Positions 12,611 through 24,285 of a DNA stretch of 64,000 nucleotides are shown here, piece after piece (the first letter of the stretch is position 1; each line of letters begins with the position of its first letter). The stretch lies in contig JAIOJX010000005.1 in assembly GCA_022376925.1 (NCBI GenBank), forward strand, positions 16,326,001 through 16,390,000. Reading direction: 5' to 3'. This stretch comes from Tragulus kanchil (Eukaryota > Chordata > Mammalia > Artiodactyla > Tragulidae). The translations under genes and the position numbers were made by a program. The notes beneath the pieces are model-generated. The model was given only the letters and a program-made list of their open reading frames with translations. It searched no databases and had not been told where the DNA came from.

Positions 12611-13325
12611 AAAGTCACACATGTGTAGGTCTGTGGGTGGATTTATCATTCTGTTTCATTGGGATGTTTTCCTAGCCCTGTGTTAGCATCAAATTGTCTT
12701 AATTATACCTGTAGAACAGATTTCCTTATCTGTTAGATTAAGCTCTCTTGCCTTGTTCTTCCTTTTCCATGTTTCCTAAGTACTTTGTTTTCATTTATCA
12801 ATTTCAGAATATGATTGCCAAACCAAAAATTCTGTTGAAAATTTCCATGGATTACACTTAACCTATGATCAATGTGGATAGAACTGATGACTTTACTATA
12901 CTAAGCAAAAAGGTTACAAAAGCCAGAGAAAATACAGATACACGTCTCCCTGCTCTCTAAAAGTGGAGCATTTTCATTAACCAAAATGGTGTAAAGCAAA
13001 GAAGCAATTACCTTAGGACACATAATTATTAGAATAGGCAAAAACAAGACAAGATCTTTCGCTAATTAGCTTAGTTATATGTGTTAACTGTCTCTAACCT
13101 CTGAGTACTTCCATGATATATATTATTGTTCTCTTTCTAAAAAAGAAGAATATAATATTTTAAAAAATTAAGAAATGTCAGAAGTCATGAAGCTTAAATT
13201 TGAGGCCTTGTCTGTGAGACTGAAAGTTCAGGCTCATTTCTTTTTTTCTTTATTATATGAATTACAGATCTATTAATACAATTTAGTGATTCACAATTTT
13301 TAAAGGCTATGCTTCATTTATGGTT

Positions 13326-13460
13326 GTGTGTGCTTAGTTGCTAAGTTGTGTCTGACTCTGTGACCCTTTGGACTGTAGCCCACAGACTCCTCTGTCCATG
13401 GGATTTTTCAGGCAGGAATATTGAAATGGGTTGCCATTTCCTCCTCCAGGGGATCTTCCC
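13326..13460 (-). mobile_element. Duplicate copy of Bov-A fragment
   Basis: Copy of the 12180-12314 SINE fragment belonging to duplication pair 4. Confidence 0.85.
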
Positions 13461-13469
13461 ATTGTAGTT

Positions 13470-13910
13470 AATATAAAATATTGGCCATATTCCCTGTTTA
13501 TGCAATATAGCCTTGTAGTTTATTTTATACATAATCCACTACCCCTATATTGTCCCTCCCTCTTCCCTCTCCCCACGGGTAACCACTAGTTGGTTCTCTG
13601 TATCTGTGAGCATGCTTCTTTTTTGTTATATTCATCAGTTTGTTGCATTTTTTAGATTTCACATCTAATTGATAGCATATGATATTTGTCTTTCTTTGCT
13701 GACATTTCATTTAGCATACTGTCCTCTAAAAGTCCAAATCCATTCATGTTGCTGCAAATGACACAATTTGATTCCTTTTTTTATGTGTCTAAATAGTATT
13801 TCATTCTATATACATACATATGTATAGGTTGCTTCCATATAGAAACACTAATTCGAAAAGATATACACAGCCCCATGTTGGTAGCAGCGTTATTTACAGT
13901 TGCCAGGCTC
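13470..13910 (-). mobile_element. L1 3' region fragment, minus strand
   Basis: Matches the reversed L1 3' region: TTGTAGTTTATTTTATAC, CTCCCCACGGGTAACCACTAG, and the CCATTCATGTTGCTGCAAATG landmark at about 13740-13760. It begins just after the pair 4 junction. No intact frame. Confidence 0.75.
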
Positions 13911-14149
13911 ATTTCTTTATCCCCAGATGTATCTCATTTTCACGTGCCTCTGAATTACCTAGGGATCTTGTTAAAAATGGAGATTCTGAATCAGTAGGAG
14001 TGGATTACAAATAAATAGCATTGCCACAAAATCCTCAGGTGACACCTACTCTGCTGGTCCAAGGCCCACACTAAGAGTAGCAAAACAGTTTACAATGTGT
14101 TGTAGGAAATTTGAATTAACAAAACAACTGGAATGCTAAATAGCACTTT

Positions 14150-14297
14150 TAGAATTGAAGTACAGTTTATTTACAATGTGTGTTTAGTTTCAGGTGTACA
14201 GCAAAGTGATTCAGTTATATTCTTTCATATCCGTTTCCATTATAGGTTATTACAAGAAATGGAATATAGTTGCCTGTGCTATACTGTAGGTCTTGTT
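14150..14297 (-). mobile_element. L1 3' UTR, minus strand, left of insertion
   Basis: Contains the hallmark reversed ruminant L1 3' end: TTTCAGGTGTACAGCAAAGT followed by GATTCAGTTATAT. It is interrupted at 14298 by a BovB/ART2A-type element and resumes at about 14596. Confidence 0.75.
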
Positions 14298-14595
14298 CAG
14301 TTCAATTCAGTTCAGTTGTGACCACCTCTTTGTGACCCTATGGACTGCAGCACGCCAGGCTTCCCTGTCCTTCACTGTCTACCAGAGCCTGCTCAAACTC
14401 ATGTCCATTGAGTCAGTGAGGCCATCCAACCATCTTGTCCTCTGTCACCCTCTTCTCCTTCTGCCTTCTGTTTTTCCCAGCATCAGAGTCTTTTCCAGTG
14501 ATTCATCTCTTTGCATCAGGTGGCCAAAATATCGGAGTTTCGGCTTCAGCATCACTCCTTCTAATGAATATTCAGAGTTGATTTCCCTTAGGACT
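14298..14595 (-). mobile_element. BovB/ART2A-type retroelement fragment
   Basis: Landmarks in order are the CAGTTCAATTCAGTTCAG repeats, TGGACTGCAGCACGCCAGGC, the GTCCATTGAGTCAGTGAGGC segment, and the AGCATCAGAGTCTTTTCCAG segment. These are typical of the reversed BovB-derived ART2A element of ruminants. A short flanking TCTTGTT-type repeat suggests a target-site duplication. A 103-codon open frame overlaps it but has no stand-alone meaning. Confidence 0.82.
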
Positions 14596-14700
14596 TCTTG
14601 TTGATCTATTCTGTATATAGTAGCATGTATCTGTTCATCCCGAATTTATCCCTTCCTCCTTTGCCTTTAGTATTTCTAATAGAACCATAAATTATATAAA
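14596..14700 (-). mobile_element. L1 3' UTR, minus strand, right of insertion
   Basis: Continuation of the L1 interrupted at 14298 (TAGTAGCATGTATCTG, then CCCTTCCTCC). Confidence 0.55.
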
Positions 14701-14722
14701 AAATATATAGTAAATAAGTTAA

Positions 14723-14941
14723 CGACTCCCCAGGTGGTGAGTGGTAAAGAATCTTCTTGCCAGTGTAGAAGACATAGGAGATGTGGGTTCAATCCCTAGG
14801 TTGGAATGATCCCCTGGAGAAGGAAAGGGCAACCCAGTGCAGTATTCTTGCCTGAAAAATTCCACGGACAGAGGAGTCTGGTGGACTACAGTCCATGGAG
14901 TCGTAGAGTCAGAAACAACTGAGTGACTGAGCACAGCACAA
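14723..14941 (+). mobile_element. Bov-tA SINE, full length
   Basis: tRNA-Glu-like head (GGTGGTGAGTGGTAAAGAAT, then GGGTTCAATCCC as B-box), body with GATCCCCTGGAGAAGG and CAGTATTCTTGCC, and the end CAACTGAGTGACTGAGCA. Confidence 0.92.
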
Positions 14942-15485
14942 AATATGTTAAGTAGGTACAATTTTTATATTAAAAACTCAGGTGTTTTCACAGAATTTTT
15001 GAATTGTCATTATGCGTCTAGGTCCTAACTGCTCTAAAAGAAAATTAATGTTTACTTAGTCACTGCAAGTCATGGATTTTTTTTCTTGTTCTGGTGCATC
15101 CTTAGAGATTAATTTTTAATGTCCATCTTTTAAATTTTCCATCATTGACTTAATTATACTTAATTGACACTTTGCTAAAATAAAAGTAAAAAAGAACACA
15201 TACAAAGAGAGAGCAAGATTAATAATTGAAGAATTATTCTAATATGAACTCCTGGGCAAAGGAATGTGTTCCCTTCAAAAAATTTTTTTTGACCTTGAAC
15301 TTCTTAAAAATGACTATTCCATATTGCCTAGAGATCACTTTGGGGTTGAGAAAGTAGTGTTCTTATAGATAGTAACCCAGGAATCACCCTGACCCCTCTT
15401 CCTTACAACTAAAGAAGCGGCAATGCACGCGGTCTTTGGCGTTGTGCCAGCAGGAGCAGAGAGATAAGAATTCCCACTCTGAACA
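14942..15485. other. Unassigned intergenic sequence
   Basis: AT-rich, no gene seen. The part from 15145 onward belongs to duplication pair 5. Confidence 0.5.
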
Positions 15486-15527
15486 CTGTGTTATCCTTTG
15501 CCACTGTTTGGGCAAAGGATAACACAG
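15486..15527. repeat. Perfect 17-bp hairpin
   Basis: CTGTGTTATCCTTTGCC at 15486-15502 is followed by an 8-base loop and its exact reverse complement at 15511-15527. It is duplicated at 16578-16619. The GC content is moderate, and no transposon terminus, terminator context or small RNA gene is evident around it. Confidence 0.9.
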
Positions 15528-16200
15528 GGCCTCAAAGGCCCTTTCAGACTGTCAGGGGAAGCATGCAGGAGGCGCTCTGCATGGATACGTATGGCACGGA
15601 AGGACAGGCAATTCTTGAATTCTGCATTTTGTGACTACCCGACTCTCATCCTTAAAGCACGTTGTGTTTCTGCTTTTGGATGTAGCATAGGATTTTGCTG
15701 CTAGGAGCACTGTTGGTAATAAAGAAAACACCAGGTGCAAGCTGTAACTAGAACTCAGGGGAAATTACTAGATTCTAGCATATGAGGCAGTACAGGGTCA
15801 AGTGCAGGGCTAAGTGGAAGAGAGCTTTGTGTCGATTAGCAAACAAACAACTACAACCTATTGGGTCACAGGTGGTTGGAAGCCTATATTATCAGCAAAG
15901 GGAAAATGTGTGTCACCTGGGAAGTACTCAGAAGTGGAACATGTTAACGCTACTTCATCCATTTGTGATGGGATTCTTGATTCCTGAGGGAATAATCATT
16001 TCCTGGGGTAGCTGCCTCATGGACAGATATTCTCCTGAGAGTAGATCTATCTAAAGATGGTTCTTGATTTTTGACGTGTCTCTACTAGGAGATCCTGACT
16101 AACCAGGTACAATTTCTAGACTGGGCTACAGGAAGGAATGAGAAAGACCATGTCATGGTTTGGGGAACAGTCTGCATGCTCTTACTAACAGGGCCCTGGT
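15528..16200. other. Unassigned moderately GC-rich sequence
   Basis: Small open frames (68 and 90 codons) are present in both copies. None shows domain, splice or codon-bias support. No repeat recognised. Confidence 0.5.
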
Positions 16201-17239
16201 TTGCGATATACTCCTGACAGCACAGGGCCGTCTTTTTTGACTTAATTATACTTAATTGACACTTTGCTAAAATAAAAGTAAAAAAGAACACATACAAAGA
16301 GAGAGCAAGATTAATAATTGAAGAATTATTCTAATATGAACTCCTGGGCAAAGGAATGTGTTCCCTTCAAAAAATTTTTTTTGACCTTGAACTTCTTAAA
16401 AATGACTATTCCATATTGCCTAGAGATCACTTTGGGGTTGAGAAAGTAGTGTTCTTATAGATAGTAACCCAGGAATCACCCTGACCCCTCTTCCTTACAA
16501 CTAAAGAAGCGGCAATGCACGCGGTCTTTGGCGTTGTGCCAGCAGGAGCAGAGAGATAAGAATTCCCACTCTGAACACTGTGTTATCCTTTGCCACTGTT
16601 TGGGCAAAGGATAACACAGGGCCTCAAAGGCCCTTTCAGACTGTCAGGGGAAGCATGCAGGAGGCGCTCTGCATGGATACGTATGGCACGGAAGGACAGG
16701 CAATTCTTGAATTCTGCATTTTGTGACTACCCGACTCTCATCCTTAAAGCACGTTGTGTTTCTGCTTTTGGATGTAGCATAGGATTTTGCTGCTAGGAGC
16801 ACTGTTGGTAATAAAGAAAACACCAGGTGCAAGCTGTAACTAGAACTCAGGGGAAATTACTAGATTCTAGCATATGAGGCAGTACAGGGTCAAGTGCAGG
16901 GCTAAGTGGAAGAGAGCTTTGTGTCGATTAGCAAACAAACAACTACAACCTATTGGGTCACAGGTGGTTGGAAGCCTATATTATCAGCAAAGGGAAAATG
17001 TGTGTCACCTGGGAAGTACTCAGAAGTGGAACATGTTAACGCTACTTCATCCATTTGTGATGGGATTCTTGATTCCTGAGGGAATAATCATTTCCTGGGG
17101 TAGCTGCCTCATGGACAGATATTCTCCTGAGAGTAGATCTATCTAAAGATGGTTCTTGATTTTTGACGTGTCTCTACTAGGAGATCCTGACTAACCAGGT
17201 ACAATTTCTAGACTGGGCTACAGGAAGGGAATGAGAAAG

Positions 17240-19417
17240 ACCATGTCATGGTTTGGGGGAACAGTCTGCATGCTCTTACTAACAGGGCCCTGGTGGCTTC
17301 TGCAGCGATATCTCCACCTGCCCTACAGCACAGGCACAGCTCTTGGGTCCGTCTCCCCCAGGGGCTTTGAAATTCAAATAAGATCATATCATATTTATCA
17401 TAGAAGCACTTTTTAATAGTGCTTCTAGATTTTGTAACAAGTAGCCTGCTGGTGTTGCTTACAATGCTTCAACGTACCTGATGGAGAGAAGCCGTGGCTG
17501 GAGATCTCCACTCTCATCCTCACTTAGAGGCCAAGCTACATATTTTCAGATGTGGAGAGCAGTCATTGGTTATGGAAACTAGTGGTATGTGACTGAAGCG
17601 AGTTAGCAAAGGACCATATCCAAAACAAGTCATTATGAGAATGTTGTCTCCCTTACACTCTTTCAGGCCCTTGTTAAGTTCTGGCTTAGGTGTTTTTTTT
17701 TTTATTTTTTTTTTTAAATTAACTTGCTTCCGTCTCTTTGATCTGTAAAGACAGCAGTCTTAGACTTAAAGATGGAAGGATCTTAGATGTTATCTATGTC
17801 AGCAATAGTAAATAGGGGCCATTGCATGCCATTTCTGATCACTTGGTATAGCTTTCTAGAACCCTGAATTGAAAAGGCTACAGCTATGCCTGCAAGTCAA
17901 GTAAGAAAAGAAAGTGCCAGGATCAGTTTGTAATGTTTTCCACGGGATAAAATGAGAAAAATGACAATATGCATTCTTGATCTTGACCAACTCAGTTATT
18001 TTATAGTTGGGGAAACCCTGAGGAAACCTCAGATTAAATAGTGCAGATAACTTGCCAGAAAGTAAAAGAGATAAGTTTAGAACATTGGAGGCTGAGCTCC
18101 AGTTTCTATGTTCTTTCCATTACGCTATCAAATGAATGCCTTTCATCTTTGATAACTATGTAGAAATCAAAGTAATGAAAGGAAAGTCATGATTTATTAA
18201 CAAATAATTTATTTATTAGTTATTATATACCATTGGGAAGCCAATATGGAATCACAGGAATTAATATCCCTTTAATTCATCCACAGACTGTCAATGAAGT
18301 CAAAAAGATGTGATACTTTATTATCATTCGTCACAGCTGCCCTAAAAGACACAGAAAAAACCATGTCATGGTTTGGGGGAACAGTCTGCATGCTCTTACT
18401 AACAGGGCCCTGGTGGCTTCTGCAGCGATATCTCCACCTGCCCTACAGCACAGGCACAGCTCTTGGGTCCGTCTCCCCCAGGGGCTTTGAAATTCAAATA
18501 AGATCATATCATATTTATCATAGAAGCACTTTTTAATAGTGCTTCTAGATTTTGTAACAAGTAGCCTGCTGGTGTTGCTTACAATGCTTCAACGTACCTG
18601 ATGGAGAGAAGCCGTGGCTGGAGATCTCCACTCTCATCCTCACTTAGAGGCCAAGCTACATATTTTCAGATGTGGAGAGCAGTCATTGGTTATGGAAACT
18701 AGTGGTATGTGACTGAAGCGAGTTAGCAAAGGACCATATCCAAAACAAGTCATTATGAGAATGTTGTCTCCCTTACACTCTTTCAGGCCCTTGTTAAGTT
18801 CTGGCTTAGGTGTTTTTTTTTTATTTTTTTTTTTAAATTAACTTGCTTCCGTCTCTTTGATCTGTAAAGACAGCAGTCTTAGACTTAAAGATGGAAGGAT
18901 CTTAGATGTTATCTATGTCAGCAATAGTAAATAGGGGCCATTGCATGCCATTTCTGATCACTTGGTATAGCTTTCTAGAACCCTGAATTGAAAAGGCTAC
19001 AGCTATGCCTGCAAGTCAAGTAAGAAAAGAAAGTGCCAGGATCAGTTTGTAATGTTTTCCACGGGATAAAATGAGAAAAATGACAATATGCATTCTTGAT
19101 CTTGACCAACTCAGTTATTTTATAGTTGGGGAAACCCTGAGGAAACCTCAGATTAAATAGTGCAGATAACTTGCCAGAAAGTAAAAGAGATAAGTTTAGA
19201 ACATTGGAGGCTGAGCTCCAGTTTCTATGTTCTTTCCATTACGCTATCAAATGAATGCCTTTCATCTTTGATAACTATGTAGAAATCAAAGTAATGAAAG
19301 GAAAGTCATGATTTATTAACAAATAATTTATTTATTAGTTATTATATACCATTGGGAAGCCAATATGGAATCACAGGAATTAATATCCCTTTAATTCATC
19401 CACAGACTGTCAATGAA
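17240..19417. repeat. Direct duplication pair 6
   Basis: Copy A is 17240-18298 and copy B 18360-19417, offset 1120 falling to 1119 after a one-base difference in a poly-T run. The 61-bp spacer (18299-18359) is the longest in the window. Its right end (AAAAGACACAGAAAAAACC) resembles a corrupted GAATGAGAAAGACC from left of copy A. The unit carries a small stem-loop (AGAAGCACT/AGTGCTTCT at about 17402-17426) and a MIR-like segment. Confidence 0.96.
17990..18150 (+). mobile_element. MIR-like SINE fragment
   Basis: Resembles the MIR core and 3' half: GAGGAAACCTCAGATTAAAT, ATAACTTGCCAGAAAG and TTCTTTCCATTACGCTATC in order. Diverged as expected for an ancient mammalian SINE. The duplicate is at about 19109-19269. 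Confidence 0.55.
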
Positions 19418-19596
19418 AGTGTACTCTATTATTTGAAGAATGTTATAAGTACCAAACGTGATCTGCAGACAGAAATTTGATGTTAGAATAAAACAGATTT
19501 TGGAGGTTAACATTTTATAAAGTGGGAAGGAACTCTAACTCTTTTTTATTCACTGATTAGTGGTTATTTTATGAATACCTATAGGTATAAATGAGA

Positions 19597-19830
19597 AGGC
19601 AAAGTAGTGTAGTAGAGAAAACACTGAAACAAACATGTGAGTTCAAACTTCCCAGCTATCATTTGGTTGTCTGTAAAGCTTTAGTAATGTCATTTAACTG
19701 GTCCTTGGATTCTTCATCTGGAAAAATTTGGAGTAAAAATGCATGCCTTTATGAGTCTTGTAAAGGTTGGAATCATGTGTCTAAGGCTTGTGACTGTGCA
19801 ATTAATAGAAATAGCTGCTCAATAAGTATT
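19597..19830 (+). mobile_element. MIR SINE
   Basis: Near full-length MIR pattern: GTAGTGTAGTAGAGAAAACA, GAGTTCAAACTTCCCAGC, TTCTTCATCTGGAAAAAT, and GCTGCTCAATAAGTATTG at the end. The duplicate is at 20713-20946. A 91-codon open frame overlaps it and is incidental. Confidence 0.75.
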
Positions 19831-20019
19831 GACTTTTGCTATAAATTTTTACATAAAATTAAGTAAAAAATAAAATTCCAATTACATAAATTTGGGGAAT
19901 TCCCTTTTAAAATCTTCCTGGTGCTAGGGCATCACCACCTTTCCTAAATGCGTTTAACGCAACATGTTTTTTTTTGGGGGGGGTGGGGTGGCTCCTCTCT
20001 CCCTCATTCTCACAGAGCA

Positions 20020-20050
20020 GCCAGAGTGTTTTTTTTTTTTTTTTTTTTGC
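20020..20050. repeat. Homopolymer-rich segment
   Basis: A poly-T run follows a G-run at 19974-19990. Both change length between the two copies of pair 7, as expected for sequencing or assembly error at homopolymers. Confidence 0.7.
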
Positions 20051-20712
20051 AGGCTGCCAAGGGAATTTCAGCTTTTATTTTCATTTATTTATTTTTTAAA
20101 ATTCTTTATTTTAAAGGTTTTACAGAGTTTTGTTGTTCACAGACATGTATGTTCCCAGATCAGTCATAGCAACATGTTTTAAATGCATTCCAGAGTTAGC
20201 ATGGGAACCTACCACATTCCTATCCAGGAATCTTGCTTTAAGATTTCTAGGCGTTGTCCCACCTTAGATTTACTAAATTAAACTGCTTGGGGTGAAGTCT
20301 AATTACCTCTATTGTTGGAAAAACTCTGTTCTTATTGGGGGCCTCTTCATCTCCTGGCTTCTAAATCAACTGAGAAGCATGAAAAAGGGCTCAACATATT
20401 ACACTGGTTACTCTTAGATTTAGGTTGAAAGAGGTGGGCTGTGTCTGGAGGCCTGCTCTTTAATGTTGAGTGCCAGGACTAGGAAAGCGTGCTATCACAG
20501 GTGATGCTGAACCAGGAAGGCTTCGCCCCTGGGCTGCAGACCTCTGGAATGGAGGAGAGAACGAGGCCATCTTGTCCCCTTGAGGAAGCAGGAGGGATCC
20601 AGCATGGGGCTAAAATGTGGCCAGTCCCTTTTATAAAGTGGGAAGGAACTCTAACTCTTTTTTATTCACTGATTAGTGGTTATTTTATGAATACCTATAG
20701 GTATAAATGAGA

Positions 20713-20946
20713 AGGCAAAGTAGTGTAGTAGAGAAAACACTGAAACAAACATGTGAGTTCAAACTTCCCAGCTATCATTTGGTTGTCTGTAAAGCTTTAG
20801 TAATGTCATTTAACTGGTCCTTGGATTCTTCATCTGGAAAAATTTGGAGTAAAAATGCATGCCTTTATGAGTCTTGTAAAGGTTGGAATCATGTGTCTAA
20901 GGCTTGTGACTGTGCAATTAATAGAAATAGCTGCTCAATAAGTATT
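20713..20946 (+). mobile_element. Duplicate copy of MIR
   Basis: Same insertion as 19597-19830, carried by duplication pair 7. Confidence 0.75.
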
Positions 20947-21499
20947 GACTTTTGCTATAAATTTTTACATAAAATTAAGTAAAAAATAAAATTCCAATTA
21001 CATAAATTTGGGGAATTCCCTTTTAAAATCTTCCTGGTGCTAGGGCATCACCACCTTTCCTAAATGCGTTTAACGCAACATGTTTTTTTTTGGGGGGGGG
21101 GGGGTGGCTCCTCTCTCCCTCATTCTCACAGAGCAGCCAGAGTGTTTTTTTTTTTTTTTTTGCAGGCTGCCAAGGGAATTTCAGCTTTTATTTTCATTTA
21201 TTTATTTTTTAAAATTCTTTATTTTAAAGGTTTTACAGAGTTTTGTTGTTCACAGACATGTATGTTCCCAGATCAGTCATAGCAACATGTTTTAAATGCA
21301 TTCCAGAGTTAGCATGGGAACCTACCACATTCCTATCCAGGAATCTTGCTTTAAGATTTCTAGGCGTTGTCCCACCTTAGATTTACTAAATTAAACTGCT
21401 TGGGGTGAAGTCTAATTACCTCTATTGTTGGAAAAACTCTGTTCTTATTGGGGGCCTCTTCATCTCCTGGCTTCTAAATCAACTGAGAAGCATGAAAAA

Positions 21500-23841
21500 G
21501 GGCTCAACATATTACACTGGTTACTCTTAGATTTAGGTTGAAAGAGGTGGGCTGTGTCTGGAGGCCTGCTCTTTAATGTTGAGTGCCAGGACTAGGAAAG
21601 CGTGCTATCACAGGTGATGCTGAACCAGGAAGGCTTCGCCCCTGGGCTGCAGACCTCTGGAATGGAGGAGAGAACGCAGGCCATCTTGTCCCCTTGAGGA
21701 AGCAGGAGGATCACTGGGGCTAAATGTGCCACGTTTCTGCTTTCAAATTCACAGCATAGGCCACTACACTTCCTGCTGACAAGTGAAGGGTAGAGTTGAG
21801 GCCAGCAATACCACTTGAATATATATCCCTACACATGAAAGAAAACGTTATCAGTGAGGACAAAAAAAATCCATCACCATCCCCCTTACACACATCCTCA
21901 GCTATTTTTATACGCATAGCTCAAAAATACTCATTGGTCTTCAGTCACCCTCTGTAAAGTATCCCCGGCCGGACTCTGGACATAGACTAAATGACCTTGC
22001 ACACCCAGAATGTCTGCAGGGGTTGAGTGTGAAATTAAAGTGGAGCCAGGGCCATGTGACTGCTGTGGTCTCACACTAGGATGATGTGCAGTTACCTTCC
22101 CTATCTCTGGGGCACCTTGTGACTGCTCTAAACTCGCAGAGTTGTGAGAGGCCAGTACAGATGAGGGCTTGACATCCCCTTGTCAGCTGGTCATTTTTTC
22201 CCAAACACCAAACTCTTGAAGAGGAAAGTAGGAATAGAAGAAAAAGTCAACACGTACATAAAAGAATAGGCATGAGAAGAAATGATTATTATATAAGAAC
22301 ACAAATGACATGGAACAATCCAGACAATCTTTGGTTCTCTCTCCCCTAAAAGCTTTAACATGCCAGGAATTTATTATGGTTTTTTAATATTTCTTACACA
22401 CAATGCTTGCAATAAAGGCCATGCTAATGACTACTATTGCCATTACTACTAATGCTATGAATTTTAACATAAAATAGTAAAGGAAAGGTTATTTTCTGTT
22501 TGAAAAATAAAACCTAGAAATGGAAGAATAGAGTCTTTTTATTGGACTATAACTGATTTACAGTATTGTATTAGTTTCAGGTATACAGCATAGTGATTTG
22601 GTATTTTTATACATTATGAAATGATCACCATGGTATGACTAGTTACCATCTGTCACCAGACCCACTTATCGGGCTGCTAACATATTACACTGGTTACTCT
22701 TAGATTTAGGTTGAAAGAGGTGGGCTGTGTCTGGAGGCCTGCTCTTTAATGTTGAGTGCCAGGACTAGGAAAGCGTGCTATCACAGGTGATGCTGAACCA
22801 GGAAGGCTTCGCCCCTGGGCTGCAGACCTCTGGAATGGAGGAGAGAACGCAGGCCATCTTGTCCCCTTGAGGAAGCAGGAGGATCACTGGGGCTAAATGT
22901 GCCACGTTTCTGCTTTCAAATTCACAGCATAGGCCACTACACTTCCTGCTGACAAGTGAAGGGTAGAGTTGAGGCCAGCAATACCACTTGAATATATATC
23001 CCTACACATGAAAGAAAACGTTATCAGTGAGGACAAAAAAAATCCATCACCATCCCCCTTACACACATCCTCAGCTATTTTTATACGCATAGCTCAAAAA
23101 TACTCATTGGTCTTCAGTCACCCTCTGTAAAGTATCCCCGGCCTGACTCTTGACATAGACTAAATGACCTTGCACACCCAGAATGTCTGCAGGGGTTGAG
23201 TGTGAAATTAAAGTGGAGCCAGGGCCATGTGACTGCTGTGGTCTCACACTAGGATGATGTGCAGTTACCTTCCCTATCTCTGGGGCACCTTGTGACTGCT
23301 CTAAACTCGCAGAGTTGTGAGAGGCCAGTACAGATGAGGGCTTGACATCCCCTTGTCAGCTGGTCATTTTTCCAAACACCAAACTCTTGAAGAGGAAAGT
23401 AGGAATAGAAGAAAAAGTCAACACGTACATAAAAGAATAGGCATGAGAAGAAATGATTATTATATAAGAACACAAATGACATGGAACAATCCAGACAATC
23501 TTTGGTTCTCTCTCCCCTAAAAGCTTTAACATGCCAGGAATTTATTATGGTTTTTTAATATTTCTTACACACAATGCTTGCAATAAAGGCCATGCTAATG
23601 ACTACTATTGCCATTACTACTAATGCTATGAATTTTAACATAAAATAGTAAAGGAAAGGTTATTTTCTGTTTGAAAAATAAAACCTAGAAATGGAAGAAT
23701 AGAGTCTTTTTATTGGACTATAACTGATTTACAGTATTGTATTAGTTTCAGGTATACAGCATAGTGATTTGGTATTTTTATACATTATGAAATGATCACC
23801 ATGGTATGACTAGTTACCATCTGTCACCATACCCAGTTATT
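21500..23841. repeat. Direct duplication pair 8
   Basis: Copy A is about 21500-22669 and copy B about 22671-23841, essentially abutting, offset 1173 falling to 1171. The right end of copy A (CACCAGACCCACTTATC) is a corrupted version of copy B (CACCATACCCAGTTATT). The unit holds unassigned sequence and the tail of an L1. Confidence 0.96.
22530..22669 (-). mobile_element. L1 3' end, truncated by junction
   Basis: Reversed L1 3' UTR (TTAGTTTCAGGTATACAGCA). It is cut off at the pair 8 junction; the complete version starts near 23702. Confidence 0.8.
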
Positions 23842-24136
23842 ACAATATTGGTGACTATATTTCCTGTGCTGTGCACTACTTTCCCATGACATTTATTTTA
23901 TAGCTGAGAGTTTGTACCTCTTAATCCCCGTCATCTATTTTGCTTGTCCTCCCATGCCCACCTCCTCTGGAAACCACCTGTTTGTTCTCTGTATCTTAAA
24001 TCTGCATCTGTTTTGTTTTGTTTTGTTTGTTTTGTTTCTTAGATGACACATATAAGTGAAATAATACAGTATTTGTCTGACTTATTTCACTTATTTTACC
24101 TTTAGGTCCATCCATGTTGTTGCAGACACCAATGGC
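23702..24136 (-). mobile_element. L1 3' UTR, minus strand
   Basis: Begins with the same 3' end as at 22530 and runs on through TTTATAGCTGAGAGTTTGTA, GGAAACCACCTGTTTGTTCT and GGTCCATCCATGTTGTTGCA. The order fits a reversed L1 3' region. Confidence 0.8.
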
Positions 24137-24285
24137 AAGATGTCAAGGGAACAGAGTGTTTGAGTGGTCTGGAAAAGGCAAAGAAGCAAGGGAGCTGGAT
24201 GTCTGTTACTTCCAATACCATCTCTTTCATTGACTAGAATTTTTTCAATAGTAGGAAAGTACAAATTATTTAAACCAGAGTGTAA

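Larger units (their letters stand above)
11196..13484. repeat. Direct duplication pair 4
   Basis: Copy A is 11196-12338 and copy B 12345-13484, offset 1149 falling to 1146, with a 6-bp spacer. The unit begins inside the SINE. The SINE tails differ strongly between copies (11405-11460 against 12554-12610), while the remaining roughly 870 bp is nearly identical. It includes L1, unassigned sequence and a Bov-tA/BOV-A fragment. Confidence 0.96.
15145..17294. repeat. Direct duplication pair 5
   Basis: Copy A is 15145-16200 and copy B 16237-17294, offset 1092 through almost the whole unit. The spacer 16201-16236 (GCGATATACTCC, ACAGCACAGGG) looks like a compressed, corrupted version of 17295-17340 (GCGATATCTCCACC, ACAGCACAGG). 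That points to a bad sequence end, not a real junction. Confidence 0.97.
19513..21733. repeat. Direct duplication pair 7
   Basis: Copy A is 19513-20623 and copy B 20629-21733, offset 1116 falling with length changes in G and T homopolymers near 19974-20046. The last 40 bp of copy A is error-laden (GGAGGGATCCAGCATGGGGC against GGAGGATCACTGGGGC). A third copy of this segment in pair 8 agrees with copy B. Confidence 0.97.

Noticed and set aside
14723..14820. tRNA-like A- and B-box sequences, here and in other SINE heads
   Set aside because: They are SINE promoters. No cloverleaf-competent complete tRNA gene was found.
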